NCBI RefSeq assembly: GCF_900188105.1 | Contig: NZ_FZNP01000024.1 | Coordinates: forward strand, 1-64,000 | DNA length: 64,000 bases | Reading direction: 5' to 3' | Source: Actinomadura mexicana | GTDB taxonomy: Bacteria > Actinomycetota > Actinomycetes > Streptosporangiales > Streptosporangiaceae | Shown: piece by piece, positions 51,821 to 60,582 of the stretch | Layout of the letters: every line of letters starts with the position of its first letter | How positions within the stretch are numbered: position 1 is the stretch's first letter | Program-made: the position numbers and the translations under genes | Notes under the pieces: generated by a model | Seen by the model: only the letters and a program-made list of their open reading frames with translations | Database searches by the model: none | What the model was told of the DNA's origin: nothing

Positions 51821-51992
51821 CCACAGCGACCGTCGCACTTCGGACCACGCGCCCCTGCGCCACGTGAACCTCACCCCGCACCGCGGTTTGCACCACGGAC
51901 CCGACGCCACAGGCCCGTACGTTCCGAGTACCTCAGGTGGACTCTCGCCGCCCCTGCCCCGTCCGGGGTCCAGGCCGGGTCCCGCGCGGGAG

Positions 51993-52649
51993 TCAGCGGG
52001 GGCGGACGAGGCCGGTCTCATAGGCGGTGATGACCAGTTGGGCCCGGTCGCGGGCGTGGAGCTTGGCGAGCAGGTGGCCGATGTGGGTCTTCACGGTGGC
52101 GGGGCTCAGGTGGAGGTGCTCGGCGAGTTCGGTGTTGGACAGGCCGCGGGCGATGAGGGCGAGGACCTCGCGCTCGCGGTCGGTGAGGGCGTCCAGTCCG
52201 GTCGGCGGGGGCTGCGCGGGGCCGGGGCGGCGGACGAACTCGGCGATCAGCCGCCGGGTCACCGACGGGGCGAGCAGGGACTCGCCGGACGCGACGACGC
52301 GGATCGCCGACAGCAGGTCGGCGGGCGGGGTGTCCTTCAGCAGGAAGCCGCTCGCCCCGGCCCGCAGCGCCGTGTAGACGTAGGTGTCCAGGTCGAAGGT
52401 CGTGAGGATCAGAACGCGGACGCCCGGGATGTCGGCGCAGATGCGCCGGGTGGCCTCGATGCCGTCCATCCCGGGCATGCGGACGTCCATGAGGACGACG
52501 TCCGGGCGCTCCCGGGCGGCCAGCTCGACGGCCTCGGCCCCGGTGCCTGCCTCGCCGACGGTGCGCAGGCCGGGGGCGGTGTCGATCAGGACGCGGAAGC
52601 TGCCGCGCAGCAGGGCCTGGTCGTCGGCGACGAGGACGCGCAGTTCCAA
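51993..52649 (-). CDS. NarL/LuxR-type response regulator
   Basis: The 218-residue protein has a receiver domain (RVLVADDQALLRGSF, phosphoacceptor in VVLMDVRMPGMDG, LLKD) and a LuxR-type HTH (LTDREREVLALIARGLSNTELAEHLHLSPATVKTHIG, in parts). It is 8 bases after the histidine kinase gene and so its cognate partner. The divergent ABC exporter operon is the probable target, as in DesR/LiaR-type modules. Confidence 0.93.
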   Translation of the reverse strand: MELRVLVADDQALLRGSFRVLIDTAPGLRTVGEAGTGAEAVELAARERPDVVLMDVRMPGMDGIEATRRICADIPGVRVLILTTFDLDTYVYTALRAGASGFLLKDTPPADLLSAIRVVASGESLLAPSVTRRLIAEFVRRPGPAQPPPTGLDALTDREREVLALIARGLSNTELAEHLHLSPATVKTHIGHLLAKLHARDRAQLVITAYETGLVRPR

Positions 52650-52657
52650 CGGGGTTC

Positions 52658-53794
52658 CTAGGAGTCGTACGGGAAGGCGGCGGAAACGGCGAAGCCGCCC
52701 TCGGGACGCGGGCCGGCGGTGAAGTCGCCGCCGTACATCATGACGCGTTCGCGCATGCCGATGAGGCCGTGCCCGTCGCCGCCCGGCAGGACGCGGGTGC
52801 CGGGCCCGTCGTCGGTGACGTCGATGCGCATCCGCAGCCCGTCGGCTCTGACGCGGACGCGGCAGCGCGCGGGGGCCGCGTGCTTGACGACGTTGGTGAC
52901 CGCTTCCTGGACGATGCGGTAGGCGGAGAGCGCGACGCCGTCGGGGAGCTCCCCGCTGTCGACGTCCAGGTCGACGTGGACACCGGCCATGGCGGCGCGT
53001 TCGGCCAGGGCGGTCAGGTCGGCGAGGCCCGGGGACGGGGTGAGGTCAGCGTCGGCGGCGCCGGTGCGCAGGACGCCGAGGAGGTGGCGCATCTCGGCGA
53101 GCGTGCCGCGGCTGGTGGTCTCGATGACCCGGAGGGCGTCGAGGGCCTCCTCGGGACGGGCCTCGGCGACGTGGACGGCGACGCCGGCCTTGACGGCGAT
53201 GAGGCTCATACTGTGCGCGACGACGTCGTGGAGTTCGCGGGCGATGCGGAGCCGCTCGTCGGAGACGGCCTGGTCGGCGAGGCGCCGGGCGGCGTGCGCG
53301 GCGTGCGCGCGGCGTTCGCGGACGAGGCGGCCGAGTGTCCAGGACGCGCCGAGGACGGAGCCGCCGAGCAGCAGCCTTCCGAGGATCTCGGCCTGCGGTC
53401 CGACGGGGCCGGCTACGGCGCCGGCGAAGATGAACACGGCGCTGGCGACGCCGATGAGCAGCGTGGGGACCCGGCGGCGGCGGCGCCGGGTGAGCGCGAC
53501 CTGGTAGAGGGCGAGCCCGGCGGCGGCGTAGGTGTCCCAGGGCAGGCCGAGGAGCAGCGTGGCGGTCGAGGCGGACAGGACGGCGGCGAATACCGGGAGG
53601 GGCCACAGGCGCCGCACCGCGAGGGGCAGGGCCGCGGCGGCGACGAGCGGGAGGACGAGGAGCGGCGAGGCGTCGGTGCCCGCCGGCAGCACCAGGAGCA
53701 CAAGGGCGTACACGAGCGCGGCCCCGGCGTCGAGGCCGATGAGGCCGCGCCGGCCGAGCCGCGGAAGCGGAGAGCGCAGCTCGGATTCGTCCAC
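52658..53794 (-). CDS. sensor histidine kinase (HisKA_3 type)
   Basis: The 378-residue protein has four to five N-terminal membrane helices (about residues 17-150) and no large external domain. A HisKA_3 domain follows with RIARELHDVVAHSMSLIAVKAG (phosphoacceptor His) and an HATPase domain with IVQEAVTNVVKHA and DDGPG..GHGLIGMRERV. Such intramembrane-sensing kinases respond to membrane or envelope stress or to antibiotics. The GTG at 53794 was chosen since it starts just before the first helix; the ribosome-binding site is weak. Upstream gene of the kinase-regulator operon. Confidence 0.9.
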   Translation of the reverse strand: MDESELRSPLPRLGRRGLIGLDAGAALVYALVLLVLPAGTDASPLLVLPLVAAAALPLAVRRLWPLPVFAAVLSASTATLLLGLPWDTYAAAGLALYQVALTRRRRRRVPTLLIGVASAVFIFAGAVAGPVGPQAEILGRLLLGGSVLGASWTLGRLVRERRAHAAHAARRLADQAVSDERLRIARELHDVVAHSMSLIAVKAGVAVHVAEARPEEALDALRVIETTSRGTLAEMRHLLGVLRTGAADADLTPSPGLADLTALAERAAMAGVHVDLDVDSGELPDGVALSAYRIVQEAVTNVVKHAAPARCRVRVRADGLRMRIDVTDDGPGTRVLPGGDGHGLIGMRERVMMYGGDFTAGPRPEGGFAVSAAFPYDS

Positions 53795-53951
53795 GTCACG
53801 AAGGTAGCGGCACGGCGGTGCCCGCGCCTCATGCCGGCGGCCGTCATACCGGGGGCGGAGGCGGTGGGACGGTCTCGGAGCACGGTCGTACGCACGGTTC
53901 CCGCCCGCGTTCCGATGTGCCCAGGGACGGTCGCGTACGACGCTCGACCCC

Positions 53952-54857
53952 ATGATCGAGGTACGCGAGCTGACGAAGCGCTACGGCGGCACGACCGCGG
54001 TGGACCGCCTGTCCTTCACGGTGAGGCCGGGGACGGTGACGGGGTTCCTCGGCCCGAACGGGGCCGGCAAGTCGACGACGATGCGGATCGTGCTGGGCCT
54101 GGACCGTCCGGCGTCCGGCGAGGCGTTGGTCAACGGGGGGCGGTACACGGCGCTGAAGCGGCCGATGCGCGAGGTGGGAGCGCTGCTGGACGCGGGCGCG
54201 GTGCAGGGCGGGCGCCGGGCGTTCGACCATCTCGGCTGGCTGGCGCGCAGCAACGGGATCGGGATGGGGCGGGTGACGGAGGTCCTTGAGCAGGTGGGGC
54301 TCGCCGGGGTCGCGGGCAAGCGGGTCGCCGGGTTCTCGCTGGGGATGCGGCAGCGGCTCGGGATCGCCGCGGCGCTGCTGGGCGATCCGGGGGTGCTGAT
54401 CTTCGACGAGCCGGTGAACGGCCTGGACCCCGACGGCGTCCGCTGGATCCGCGAGCTGATGCGGGCGCTGGCCGCCGAGGGCAGGACGGTCCTGATCTCC
54501 AGCCATCTGATGAGCGAGATGGAACTGACGGCCGACCGGCTGGTCATCATCGGGCGCGGGCGGCTGATCGCGGACACGTCGGTGCGGGAACTGGCGGACC
54601 GGTTCCGGCGCGGGGTGCTGGTCCGCTCGCCCCGTCCGGCGGAGTTGACCGCCGTGCTCGCCGCGGCGGGGGGCCTCGTCGAGGCCGTGCCGGGCGGGGC
54701 CCTCACGGTCACCGGGCTGGACGTGGCCGCCATCGGCGACACGGCCGCGGTGCACGGGATCCCGCTGCACGAGGTGACGCCGCACAGCGCCTCCCTGGAG
54801 GAGGCCTACATGGAGCTGACCGCGGAGAGCACCGAGTTCGGGGCGGTGGCGCCGTGA
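53952..54857 (+). CDS. ABC transporter ATP-binding protein
   Basis: The 301-residue ATPase has Walker A GPNGAGKST (about residues 36-44), signature FSLGMRQRLGIAAALLG, Walker B VLIFDEPVNGLDP and switch histidine SSHLMSE, and a C-terminal accessory region. It resembles the BcrA/DrrA family of drug or peptide exporters. It begins a three-gene operon with two permeases (GTGA overlap with the next gene), divergent from a two-component system. Confidence 0.95.
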   Translation: MIEVRELTKRYGGTTAVDRLSFTVRPGTVTGFLGPNGAGKSTTMRIVLGLDRPASGEALVNGGRYTALKRPMREVGALLDAGAVQGGRRAFDHLGWLARSNGIGMGRVTEVLEQVGLAGVAGKRVAGFSLGMRQRLGIAAALLGDPGVLIFDEPVNGLDPDGVRWIRELMRALAAEGRTVLISSHLMSEMELTADRLVIIGRGRLIADTSVRELADRFRRGVLVRSPRPAELTAVLAAAGGLVEAVPGGALTVTGLDVAAIGDTAAVHGIPLHEVTPHSASLEEAYMELTAESTEFGAVAP

Positions 54858-55630
54858 TCGACGCGCTCGCCGCGGAGTGGTGCAAGCTCCGCACCACCCG
54901 CTCGACGTTCGCCGTCCTCGGGACGGTCGCGGCGTTCATGCTGCTGTGTCTCCTGTGGTCCTGGTACGTGACCCGCTACTGGGACGGTCTGCCGGCCGCG
55001 AGGAAGGCGACGGCGAAGGCGGCCCCGGCGGAGCAGCCCCTGGCGGTGGCGCTGCCGGTGTGCGCGGTGGTGCTGGGGGCGCTGACGATCACGTCGGAGT
55101 ACGCGCAGGGCATGGTCCGGACGACGCTGGCCGTGCTGCCGAACCGCCCGGCCCTGTACGCGGCCAAGGGCGGGGTGGCGGCGGCGATGATGCTCGCCGC
55201 GTCGCTGGCGGCGCTCGCCGCCGGAACCGCCGCCGGGAACGCCATCGTGGGCGATCGTCCCGTGGCCGCGTTCCGGGGCCCGGCGCCGGACGTCGCGGTC
55301 CACCTGCTGTGGCTCGGCGTGACGACGGCCGCGGTCACGCTCATCGCCTTCGGGCTGGGGGCCGTCCTCCGCTCCACGGCCGCGACGATCACCGCGGGCA
55401 TGGCCGTCCTTTTCGTGGCGCCCGGTCTCGCCCAGCTGCTGCCCTCGCCGTGGGACGAGCGGATCTGGTCGGCGCTTCCCGGCAGCCTGTCCAACCAGAT
55501 CGCGGGTGCGCCGGGCTCGTCGACCGACCACGGCGTGCTGGCGCCGTCCGCCGCGATCGCGCTGCTGGTGACGTACGTGGTGGTCGCGCTCGGGGCCGGC
55601 GCCTTCTCGTTCACGCGGCGGGCCCCGTGA
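54854..55630 (+). CDS. ABC transporter permease
   Basis: The 258-residue ABC-2-like permease has an N-terminal cytoplasmic AAEWCKLRTTRST and about six membrane helices. It has the conserved ITSEYAQGMVRTTLAVLPNR coupling segment between helices. It overlaps the ATPase gene and the next permease gene by 4 bases each (GTGA), so translation is coupled. Confidence 0.9.
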   Translation: MIDALAAEWCKLRTTRSTFAVLGTVAAFMLLCLLWSWYVTRYWDGLPAARKATAKAAPAEQPLAVALPVCAVVLGALTITSEYAQGMVRTTLAVLPNRPALYAAKGGVAAAMMLAASLAALAAGTAAGNAIVGDRPVAAFRGPAPDVAVHLLWLGVTTAAVTLIAFGLGAVLRSTAATITAGMAVLFVAPGLAQLLPSPWDERIWSALPGSLSNQIAGAPGSSTDHGVLAPSAAIALLVTYVVVALGAGAFSFTRRAP

Positions 55631-56409
55631 TCGTCCACGCGGTGGCCGCCGAGTGGCGCAAGCTGTGCTCGATCCGCTCGACCTACTGGGTACTGGCCGT
55701 GACGGCGGCCTTCACCGGGTGCACCGTGCTTCTCGCGGTCCAGATGGCGCACGTCTGGGACGGCCTTTCCGCCGATCGGCGTGCAGAGTTCCTGCTGCGC
55801 CCGCTGCAGGAGCTCGGCACGTGGGTGGCGTCGCTGTGCCTGGCGGTGCTCGGCGCGCTGTCCGTCACCTCCGAGTACCGCACGGGGATGATCCGCACGA
55901 CTCTCACCGTGCTCCCGAGGCGCAGCCCGCTGCTGCCGGCCAAGGCCGTGGTGGTCGGGACGGTCGCCCTGGTCACCGGGGAGGCCGCGACGGTCGGCTC
56001 GTTCCTCGGCACCCGGCTCGTCATCGGCGACCGCCCGTTCCCGGACCAGCACGCGTCCATCGTCCACGACCTGCCCGGCTTCCTCGTCGAGGGGACGGCG
56101 GTGCCGTTGTTCGCGCTGCTCGGCCTGTCGCTCGGCGTGCTGCTTCGCTCCACGGCGGGGACGCTCGTGTCGGTGGCGTTCCTGTGGCACGTCCTGCCGC
56201 TGCTCGTCTTCCACCTGCCGCGGCCGTGGAACGAGCGCGTCGGCTCGGTCATGCCCGGTGGCCTGCCCGCTCAGATGGCGGGGCTCGGCGCGGACAACTC
56301 CGTCTACGGCGATCTGCTGTCCCCGGGCGCGGCGACGGCCCTGCTGCTCGCGTACGCGCTCGTGCCGCTCGGTCTGGCCGCCCTCGTCCTCGCCAGGCGC
56401 GACGCCTGA
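55627..56409 (+). CDS. ABC transporter permease, paralog of the preceding one
   Basis: The 260-residue permease is homologous to the previous one: VAAEWRKLCSIRSTYW, VTSEYRTGMIRTTLTVLPRR, LLRSTAGTLVSVAFLWHVLP. The two permeases probably form a heterodimer with the single ATPase. The GTG start at 55627 overlaps the previous stop. The open frame extends back through that gene out of frame and is ignored. Confidence 0.9.
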   Translation: MIVHAVAAEWRKLCSIRSTYWVLAVTAAFTGCTVLLAVQMAHVWDGLSADRRAEFLLRPLQELGTWVASLCLAVLGALSVTSEYRTGMIRTTLTVLPRRSPLLPAKAVVVGTVALVTGEAATVGSFLGTRLVIGDRPFPDQHASIVHDLPGFLVEGTAVPLFALLGLSLGVLLRSTAGTLVSVAFLWHVLPLLVFHLPRPWNERVGSVMPGGLPAQMAGLGADNSVYGDLLSPGAATALLLAYALVPLGLAALVLARRDA

Positions 56410-56473
56410 CGTCCCCCAAGCCGCCGGCGGCGGCGTCCCCGCGCGGGGCGCCGCCGTTCGGGTGCGGAGAGGC

Positions 56474-56782
56474 TCAGCCTGCCTGCAGCGAGCTCGCCCG
56501 GACCGCCAGGCGCTCGCGGAGCATGTCGACGGCCTCGTCGATGCGGGGCGCCGCGGCCTGCGCTCGCACGCGCCGGCCGTCGAGCTCGACGACGGCCTGC
56601 GCCAGGGCCGGGCGCGGCAGCGACCGGTCGGCCACCACGCTCAGCGTGACCTGGACGGACGTGGCGCCGCGGGCGCCGGCCAGCGCGTCGCGGACGGCCC
56701 GCTCGGCCGCCGCGCGCTCGTGCGCCGAGACGTCGCCCGAGGTCAGGAATCGGATCTCCGGTCGTTCACGGGTCGCGTTCAT
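56474..56782 (-). CDS. small HPF/RaiA-like protein
   Basis: The 102-residue protein (MNATRERPEIRFLTSGDVSA..., ERAVRDALAGARGATSVQVTLSVVADRSLPRPALAQAVVELDGRRVRAQAAAPRIDEAVDMLRERL, in parts) follows the beta-alpha-beta-beta-beta-alpha pattern of the ribosome-hibernation factor N-domain, ending IDEAVDMLRERL as HPF proteins do. It lacks the long C-terminal dimerisation domain. A ribosome role is inferred only from this pattern. GGGAG is before the ATG at 56782. Confidence 0.55.
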   Translation of the reverse strand: MNATRERPEIRFLTSGDVSAHERAAAERAVRDALAGARGATSVQVTLSVVADRSLPRPALAQAVVELDGRRVRAQAAAPRIDEAVDMLRERLAVRASSLQAG

Positions 56783-57309
56783 GTGTTCTCCCAGGTGCGC
56801 GGGTTGTGCTCCGCCGTCTTCGCCGGCGGCCGCGGCCGCCGCTCTGCAGTGTGAACGCCGCGGGCGCCCGGGATCACGCCCGCGCGGAACGAGAGCTTCA
56901 TCACTCGGCCGGGACGACCGCGCGGCACCTGCCCCGGGGAATGTTCTCGCCAAATAAGTGGTCAGGGACATTTACGGAGACGACGACCAGCCGCGAAATG
57001 GCCTGTCAGGATTGGCCGCCCGCAATGCGGGAGAGCGATCCGCAATTCGTGCGCCAACCGTGGCCCGGGCGCTGGAAAATGACCACCGGGCCAACTCGGA
57101 TGCAACGACACTGCAACGTTCCGCAGCCGCACCGCCACCGACAGCACTGGTCACGGGACTCCGCGGCGGCTTCGCGCACGTCAACCGCCGTTCGGGCGCG
57201 TCCGGACCGCAAGGCGGTATTCCTACTACCCAAAAGCGTGCGCGCATCCTCTAACATAGGGCGGTGCCGTTCCGCCCACGAGCAGACCCGTCGACTGGCT
57301 GGTGACCCC
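56783..57309. other. intergenic region upstream of the DUF5753 regulator
   Basis: No gene supported, though a frame stays open into the 57310 gene. It has a direct repeat at 57101-57118 and, close to the gene, TAACAT (57253-57258) as a possible -10. Confidence 0.5.
57101..57118. promoter_or_regulatory. direct repeat, possible XRE binding site
   Basis: TGCAACG occurs at 57101-57107 and 57112-57118, 11 bases apart (one helical turn), about 190 bases upstream of the regulator gene. Confidence 0.35.
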
Positions 57310-58233
57310 TTGCCCCAGGATTCAGCTGCCCCAACACCTCCGTCCGAAGGTGATCCGGCCGGACGGCTGATCGATTATCCGCGCCGCGGGGGGCCCACTG
57401 TCCTGCGCATTCTCCTCGGCGCGCAGTTGCGGCGGCTGCGCGAGTCTCGCGGCATCTCCACCGAGCAGGCGGGCTACGAGATCCGCGGCTCGCACTCCAA
57501 GATCAGCCGGATGGAACTGGGCAGGGTCGGCTTCAAGGAGCGCGACGTCGCCGATCTGCTCACCCTGTACGAAGTCTCCGATCCCGCGGAGCGCGCCCCG
57601 CTGCTGGCGCTCGCCAAGGAGGCCAACACCCCCGGCTGGTGGCACCGGTACGGCGACATCCTCCCGGGCTGGTTCGAGGTGTACCTGGGGCTGGAAGAGG
57701 CCGCCTCCCTGCTGCGCACCTACGAGTTGCAGTTCGTGCCGGGTCTCCTGCAGACCGAGGACTACGCGCGCGCCGTCATCCGGCTCGGGTACTCCGACGC
57801 CAGCGACGAGGAGATCGAGCGCCGCGTCCAGGTCCGCACCACCCGGCAGGAGCGGTTCACCTCCCCCGAGGCGCCGACCCTGTGGGCCGTGCTGGACGAG
57901 GCGGTCGTGCGCCGCCCCCTCGGTGGCCGCGAGGTGATGCGCGAACAGATCCGGCACCTGATCGAGGTGTCGGAACTGCCCAACGTCACGCTGCAGATCG
58001 TGCCGTTCGGCGCGGGAGGGCACGCCGCCGCGGGAGGCCCGTTCACCATCCTGCGCTTCGCCGAGCCCGGCCTGTCCGACGTCGTCTACCTGGAGCAGCT
58101 CACCAGCGCGCTCTACCTCGACAAGCCGACCGACGTCGACACCTACATGCGCGCGATGAACAACCTGTGCATCACCGCCGAGCGTCCCGACGAGACCTCG
58201 CGCTACCTCACCCGGGTCCTGGACGAACTGTGA
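57310..58233 (+). CDS. XRE-type regulator with DUF5753 domain
   Basis: The product of about 307 residues has an N-terminal helix-turn-helix (LGAQLRRLRESRGISTEQAGYEIRGSHSKISRMELGRVGF, in parts, about residues 35-80). The DUF5753 domain follows: GWWHRYGDILPGWFEVYLGLEEAASLLRTYELQFVPGLLQTEDYARAV, and NVTLQIVPFGAGGHAAAGGPFTILRF. This is the abundant actinomycete BldB/AbaA-associated regulator family, usually paired with a DUF397 gene; none is adjacent here. The start is uncertain; I use a TTG at 57310 with GGTGA 5 bases upstream. Confidence 0.85.
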   Translation: MPQDSAAPTPPSEGDPAGRLIDYPRRGGPTVLRILLGAQLRRLRESRGISTEQAGYEIRGSHSKISRMELGRVGFKERDVADLLTLYEVSDPAERAPLLALAKEANTPGWWHRYGDILPGWFEVYLGLEEAASLLRTYELQFVPGLLQTEDYARAVIRLGYSDASDEEIERRVQVRTTRQERFTSPEAPTLWAVLDEAVVRRPLGGREVMREQIRHLIEVSELPNVTLQIVPFGAGGHAAAGGPFTILRFAEPGLSDVVYLEQLTSALYLDKPTDVDTYMRAMNNLCITAERPDETSRYLTRVLDEL

Positions 58234-58236
58234 CCC

Positions 58237-58254
58237 GCGCGCCTCAGGGCGCGC
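58237..58254. terminator. compact bidirectional hairpin
   Basis: GCGCGCC-TCAG-GGCGCGC lies between the convergent genes ending at 58233 and 58244; its tetraloop contains the stop codon of the leftward gene. Confidence 0.65.
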
Positions 58255-58687
58255 CGCCGTCCAGGACGCGCTGGTCCCGGCTGCGGCTTCCGCCGCGGAA
58301 CTCCGCGATGACCTCGCCGCCGGGGACGCGCCGCACCGTGACGTCGTAGATGCCGCTGCGCCCGTACCGGGCGCGCTCGACCGCCGTCGCCTCCAGGACG
58401 TCCCCGCCCTGCGCGCTCGCGACGAACACCACGTCCGCGGACGCCGCGACCGTCACGGAGTCATAGGTGTTGCACGCGTAGGCGAACGCCGAGTCGGCGA
58501 GCAGGAACAGGTAGCCCCCGTGGGCGATACCGTGCCCGTTCACCATGGCGCCGGCCACCGTCATCCGCAGCCGCGCCCGCCCCGGCGCGATCTCGGTGAT
58601 CTGCATGCCGAGGTCCTGCGCCACCTTGTCCTGCGCGTACATCGTCTCGGCGCACCGCCGCGCCACCTCCGCCGCATCTTCCACCAC
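58244..58687 (-). CDS. paaI: PaaI-type hotdog thioesterase
   Basis: The 147-residue single-hotdog protein has AQDLGMQITEIAPGRARLRMTV and the active-site segment MVNGHGIAHGGYLFLLADSAFAYACN (in parts), the PaaI signature with catalytic HGG..F..AD. It would hydrolyse ring-hydroxylated phenylacetyl-CoA or related acyl-CoAs. No other paa genes are adjacent. GTG start; convergent with the DUF5753 gene. Confidence 0.88.
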   Translation of the reverse strand: MVEDAAEVARRCAETMYAQDKVAQDLGMQITEIAPGRARLRMTVAGAMVNGHGIAHGGYLFLLADSAFAYACNTYDSVTVAASADVVFVASAQGGDVLEATAVERARYGRSGIYDVTVRRVPGGEVIAEFRGGSRSRDQRVLDGGAP

Positions 58688-58775
58688 GCCAGGGTAGTGA
58701 TCCCGGGAAGGACGGCTCCGACCCGCGGGTTACAAGGGGGCGTCCTTATGGCGATGGCGAGATGAGGAGAGAACC

Positions 58776-59177
58776 ATGCTGTACGGCAAGGAACACGTCG
58801 AGCGGTACCAGGCGACCGACGGCGCGGAGGGACACGACTGGCAGGGCACCATCACCCTCCTGCTCACCACCACCGGACGGCGCAGCGGCAAGGAGCACAC
58901 GACGCCGCTCATCTACCAGCCGGAAGGCGACGCCTACCTCGTCGTGGCGTCCAAGGGCGGGGCGGACGAGCCGCCGCTCTGGTACCTCAACCTGGAGGAG
59001 AACCCCGAGGTGAAGGTGCAGGTGAAGGGCGACAAGTTCACCGCGCGGGCCCGCACGGCGACGCCCGAGGAGAAGCCGCCCCTCTGGCGGAAGATGGCCG
59101 CCACCTGGCCGGACTACGACGAGTACCAGAAGAAGACGGACCGCGACATCCCCGTCGTCGTCCTCGAACGCGCCTGA
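58776..59177 (+). CDS. F420-dependent nitroreductase-family (Ddn-like) protein
   Basis: The 133-residue protein has TTTGRRSGKEHTTPLIYQPEGDAYLVVASKGG and PLWYLNLEENPEVKVQVKGDKF (in parts), the split-barrel Ddn/FDOR-A signature. Members bind deazaflavin F420 and reduce quinones or nitro compounds. GAGGAGA precedes the ATG at 58776. Single gene. Confidence 0.92.
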   Translation: MLYGKEHVERYQATDGAEGHDWQGTITLLLTTTGRRSGKEHTTPLIYQPEGDAYLVVASKGGADEPPLWYLNLEENPEVKVQVKGDKFTARARTATPEEKPPLWRKMAATWPDYDEYQKKTDRDIPVVVLERA

Positions 59178-59282
59178 GACGCGGGACCGCGCGGTTCGCT
59201 TTCGCGCCGCGGCCGGGACGTGTAGCGTCGGCGTAGAACATCCATTCGACCGCCGTCCGTCCGAAGCAGCCGAGGTGCCGAG

Positions 59283-60434
59283 GTGCCGACGTCCGAGAGT
59301 GCTGACGCCAGAGACAGGGCTGTCACCGAACACCGGGCCGGCGCCGCGGAACGGGCCGGCGAGGGCGGGCAGGCGAAGGCGGACGACGGGCCCGGCGCCG
59401 AGCCGCTCCCGCCGCGGCTGCTGAAACGCTGGGAGATCGGCGCGCCCGACGCGGCGACCCCGCTGGCCACCGGGCCGGGCCACCGGAGCTGGCGCGTCGA
59501 CTCGGCGGGCGGCGCGTTCTTCCTCAGGGAGCACGCCGCCGCCGACCGGCGCCGCGCACTGTTCCAGCACGGCGTCACGGCCGCGCTCGACGCGGCCGGT
59601 CTCCCGGTGCTCGCGCCCGTGCCGGCGCGCGGCGGCCGCACGCTGGTCACCGCCGCCGGCCGCGGATACGTCCTGTACCCGTGGGTCGGCGGCCGCGGCC
59701 GCGGCGGCCTGGAGCTGACCTTCGCCCAGTGCGAGGCCCTCGGCGAGCTGCTCGGACGGCTGCACGCCGCGCTCGACGAGCTCACGCCGCCCGTCCAGCA
59801 GAGCATGCTCGTGCCTGCGCCGCGGGCCGCCCGCGCGGCGGCAGCCGTCGAGGCGATGCTGCGCGAAGTCCCGGACGGCGGGGACGGCACCGACTTCGAC
59901 GCGCTGACCGCGCGGCGCCTGCGCGAGCGCCGCGGTCTGCTCACCGAGTTCGCCGGGCACCAGCCGCCCGACATCGAGGTGAGCACGGTCGGGCACCTGC
60001 ACGGCTCCTTCCACGCCGAGCACCTGCGCTACGGCGGGTCGGGCAACGTCACCGCGGTGCTCGGCTGGGGCGGCCTCACCACGGGCCCGGTCGCCGGGGA
60101 GGTCGTGCGCTCGGCGGCACGGCTGTTCGCCTGCGAGGACGAGCGCGGCCTCGACCTCGACCGCGTCCAGGCGTTCGTGCGCGGGCACCGCTCCGCCTTC
60201 CCGCTGGACGCCGGGCAGATCCAGTCGGCCGTGCACCGCGAATGGTGGGAGCGGCTCTGCGACGTCGCGCCGCTGCGGCACCGCTACCTGGGCGAGGACG
60301 GCGCGGGCGAGCGCGTCCCCGCCGCACTCGTGAGCTGGTGGTCGGCCCACCTCGACCGCACCCTCGACGCCTTCGCCGTGCCCTACACCGCCGTGTACGC
60401 CGACGCGCCCGGCGACAGCCCGGCCTACGGCTGA
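59283..60434 (+). CDS. phosphotransferase-fold protein with degraded active site
   Basis: The 383-residue protein has an aminoglycoside-phosphotransferase-like layout after a charged N-terminal 40 residues: GPGHRSWRVDSAGGAFFLRE (nucleotide loop), ALGELLGRLHAAL, then VGHLHGSFHAEHLRY (about residues 237-251) where the family has HGDxHxxN, and VLGWGGLTTGPVAGEV where it has DWE/D. The catalytic Asp is Ser and the metal Asn and Asp are His and Gly, so kinase activity is unlikely. The GTG start at 59283 lies in an 8-base near-repeat GCCGAGGT; the ribosome-binding site is unclear. Confidence 0.75.
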   Translation: MPTSESADARDRAVTEHRAGAAERAGEGGQAKADDGPGAEPLPPRLLKRWEIGAPDAATPLATGPGHRSWRVDSAGGAFFLREHAAADRRRALFQHGVTAALDAAGLPVLAPVPARGGRTLVTAAGRGYVLYPWVGGRGRGGLELTFAQCEALGELLGRLHAALDELTPPVQQSMLVPAPRAARAAAAVEAMLREVPDGGDGTDFDALTARRLRERRGLLTEFAGHQPPDIEVSTVGHLHGSFHAEHLRYGGSGNVTAVLGWGGLTTGPVAGEVVRSAARLFACEDERGLDLDRVQAFVRGHRSAFPLDAGQIQSAVHREWWERLCDVAPLRHRYLGEDGAGERVPAALVSWWSAHLDRTLDAFAVPYTAVYADAPGDSPAYG

Positions 60435-60582
60435 CGGCCGGCACGCCGCCGCCGATCGGACGGCGTGGCAGCGCATCCCCGCCCCCGGGCGGGTAGGGGT
60501 TCCTGCGGATGCGCATCAGACCGCGATGTGCGAATGTTGTCCCCGCACGATTCTGTATCGAACAGTCCAAAAGGAGGGGCAG

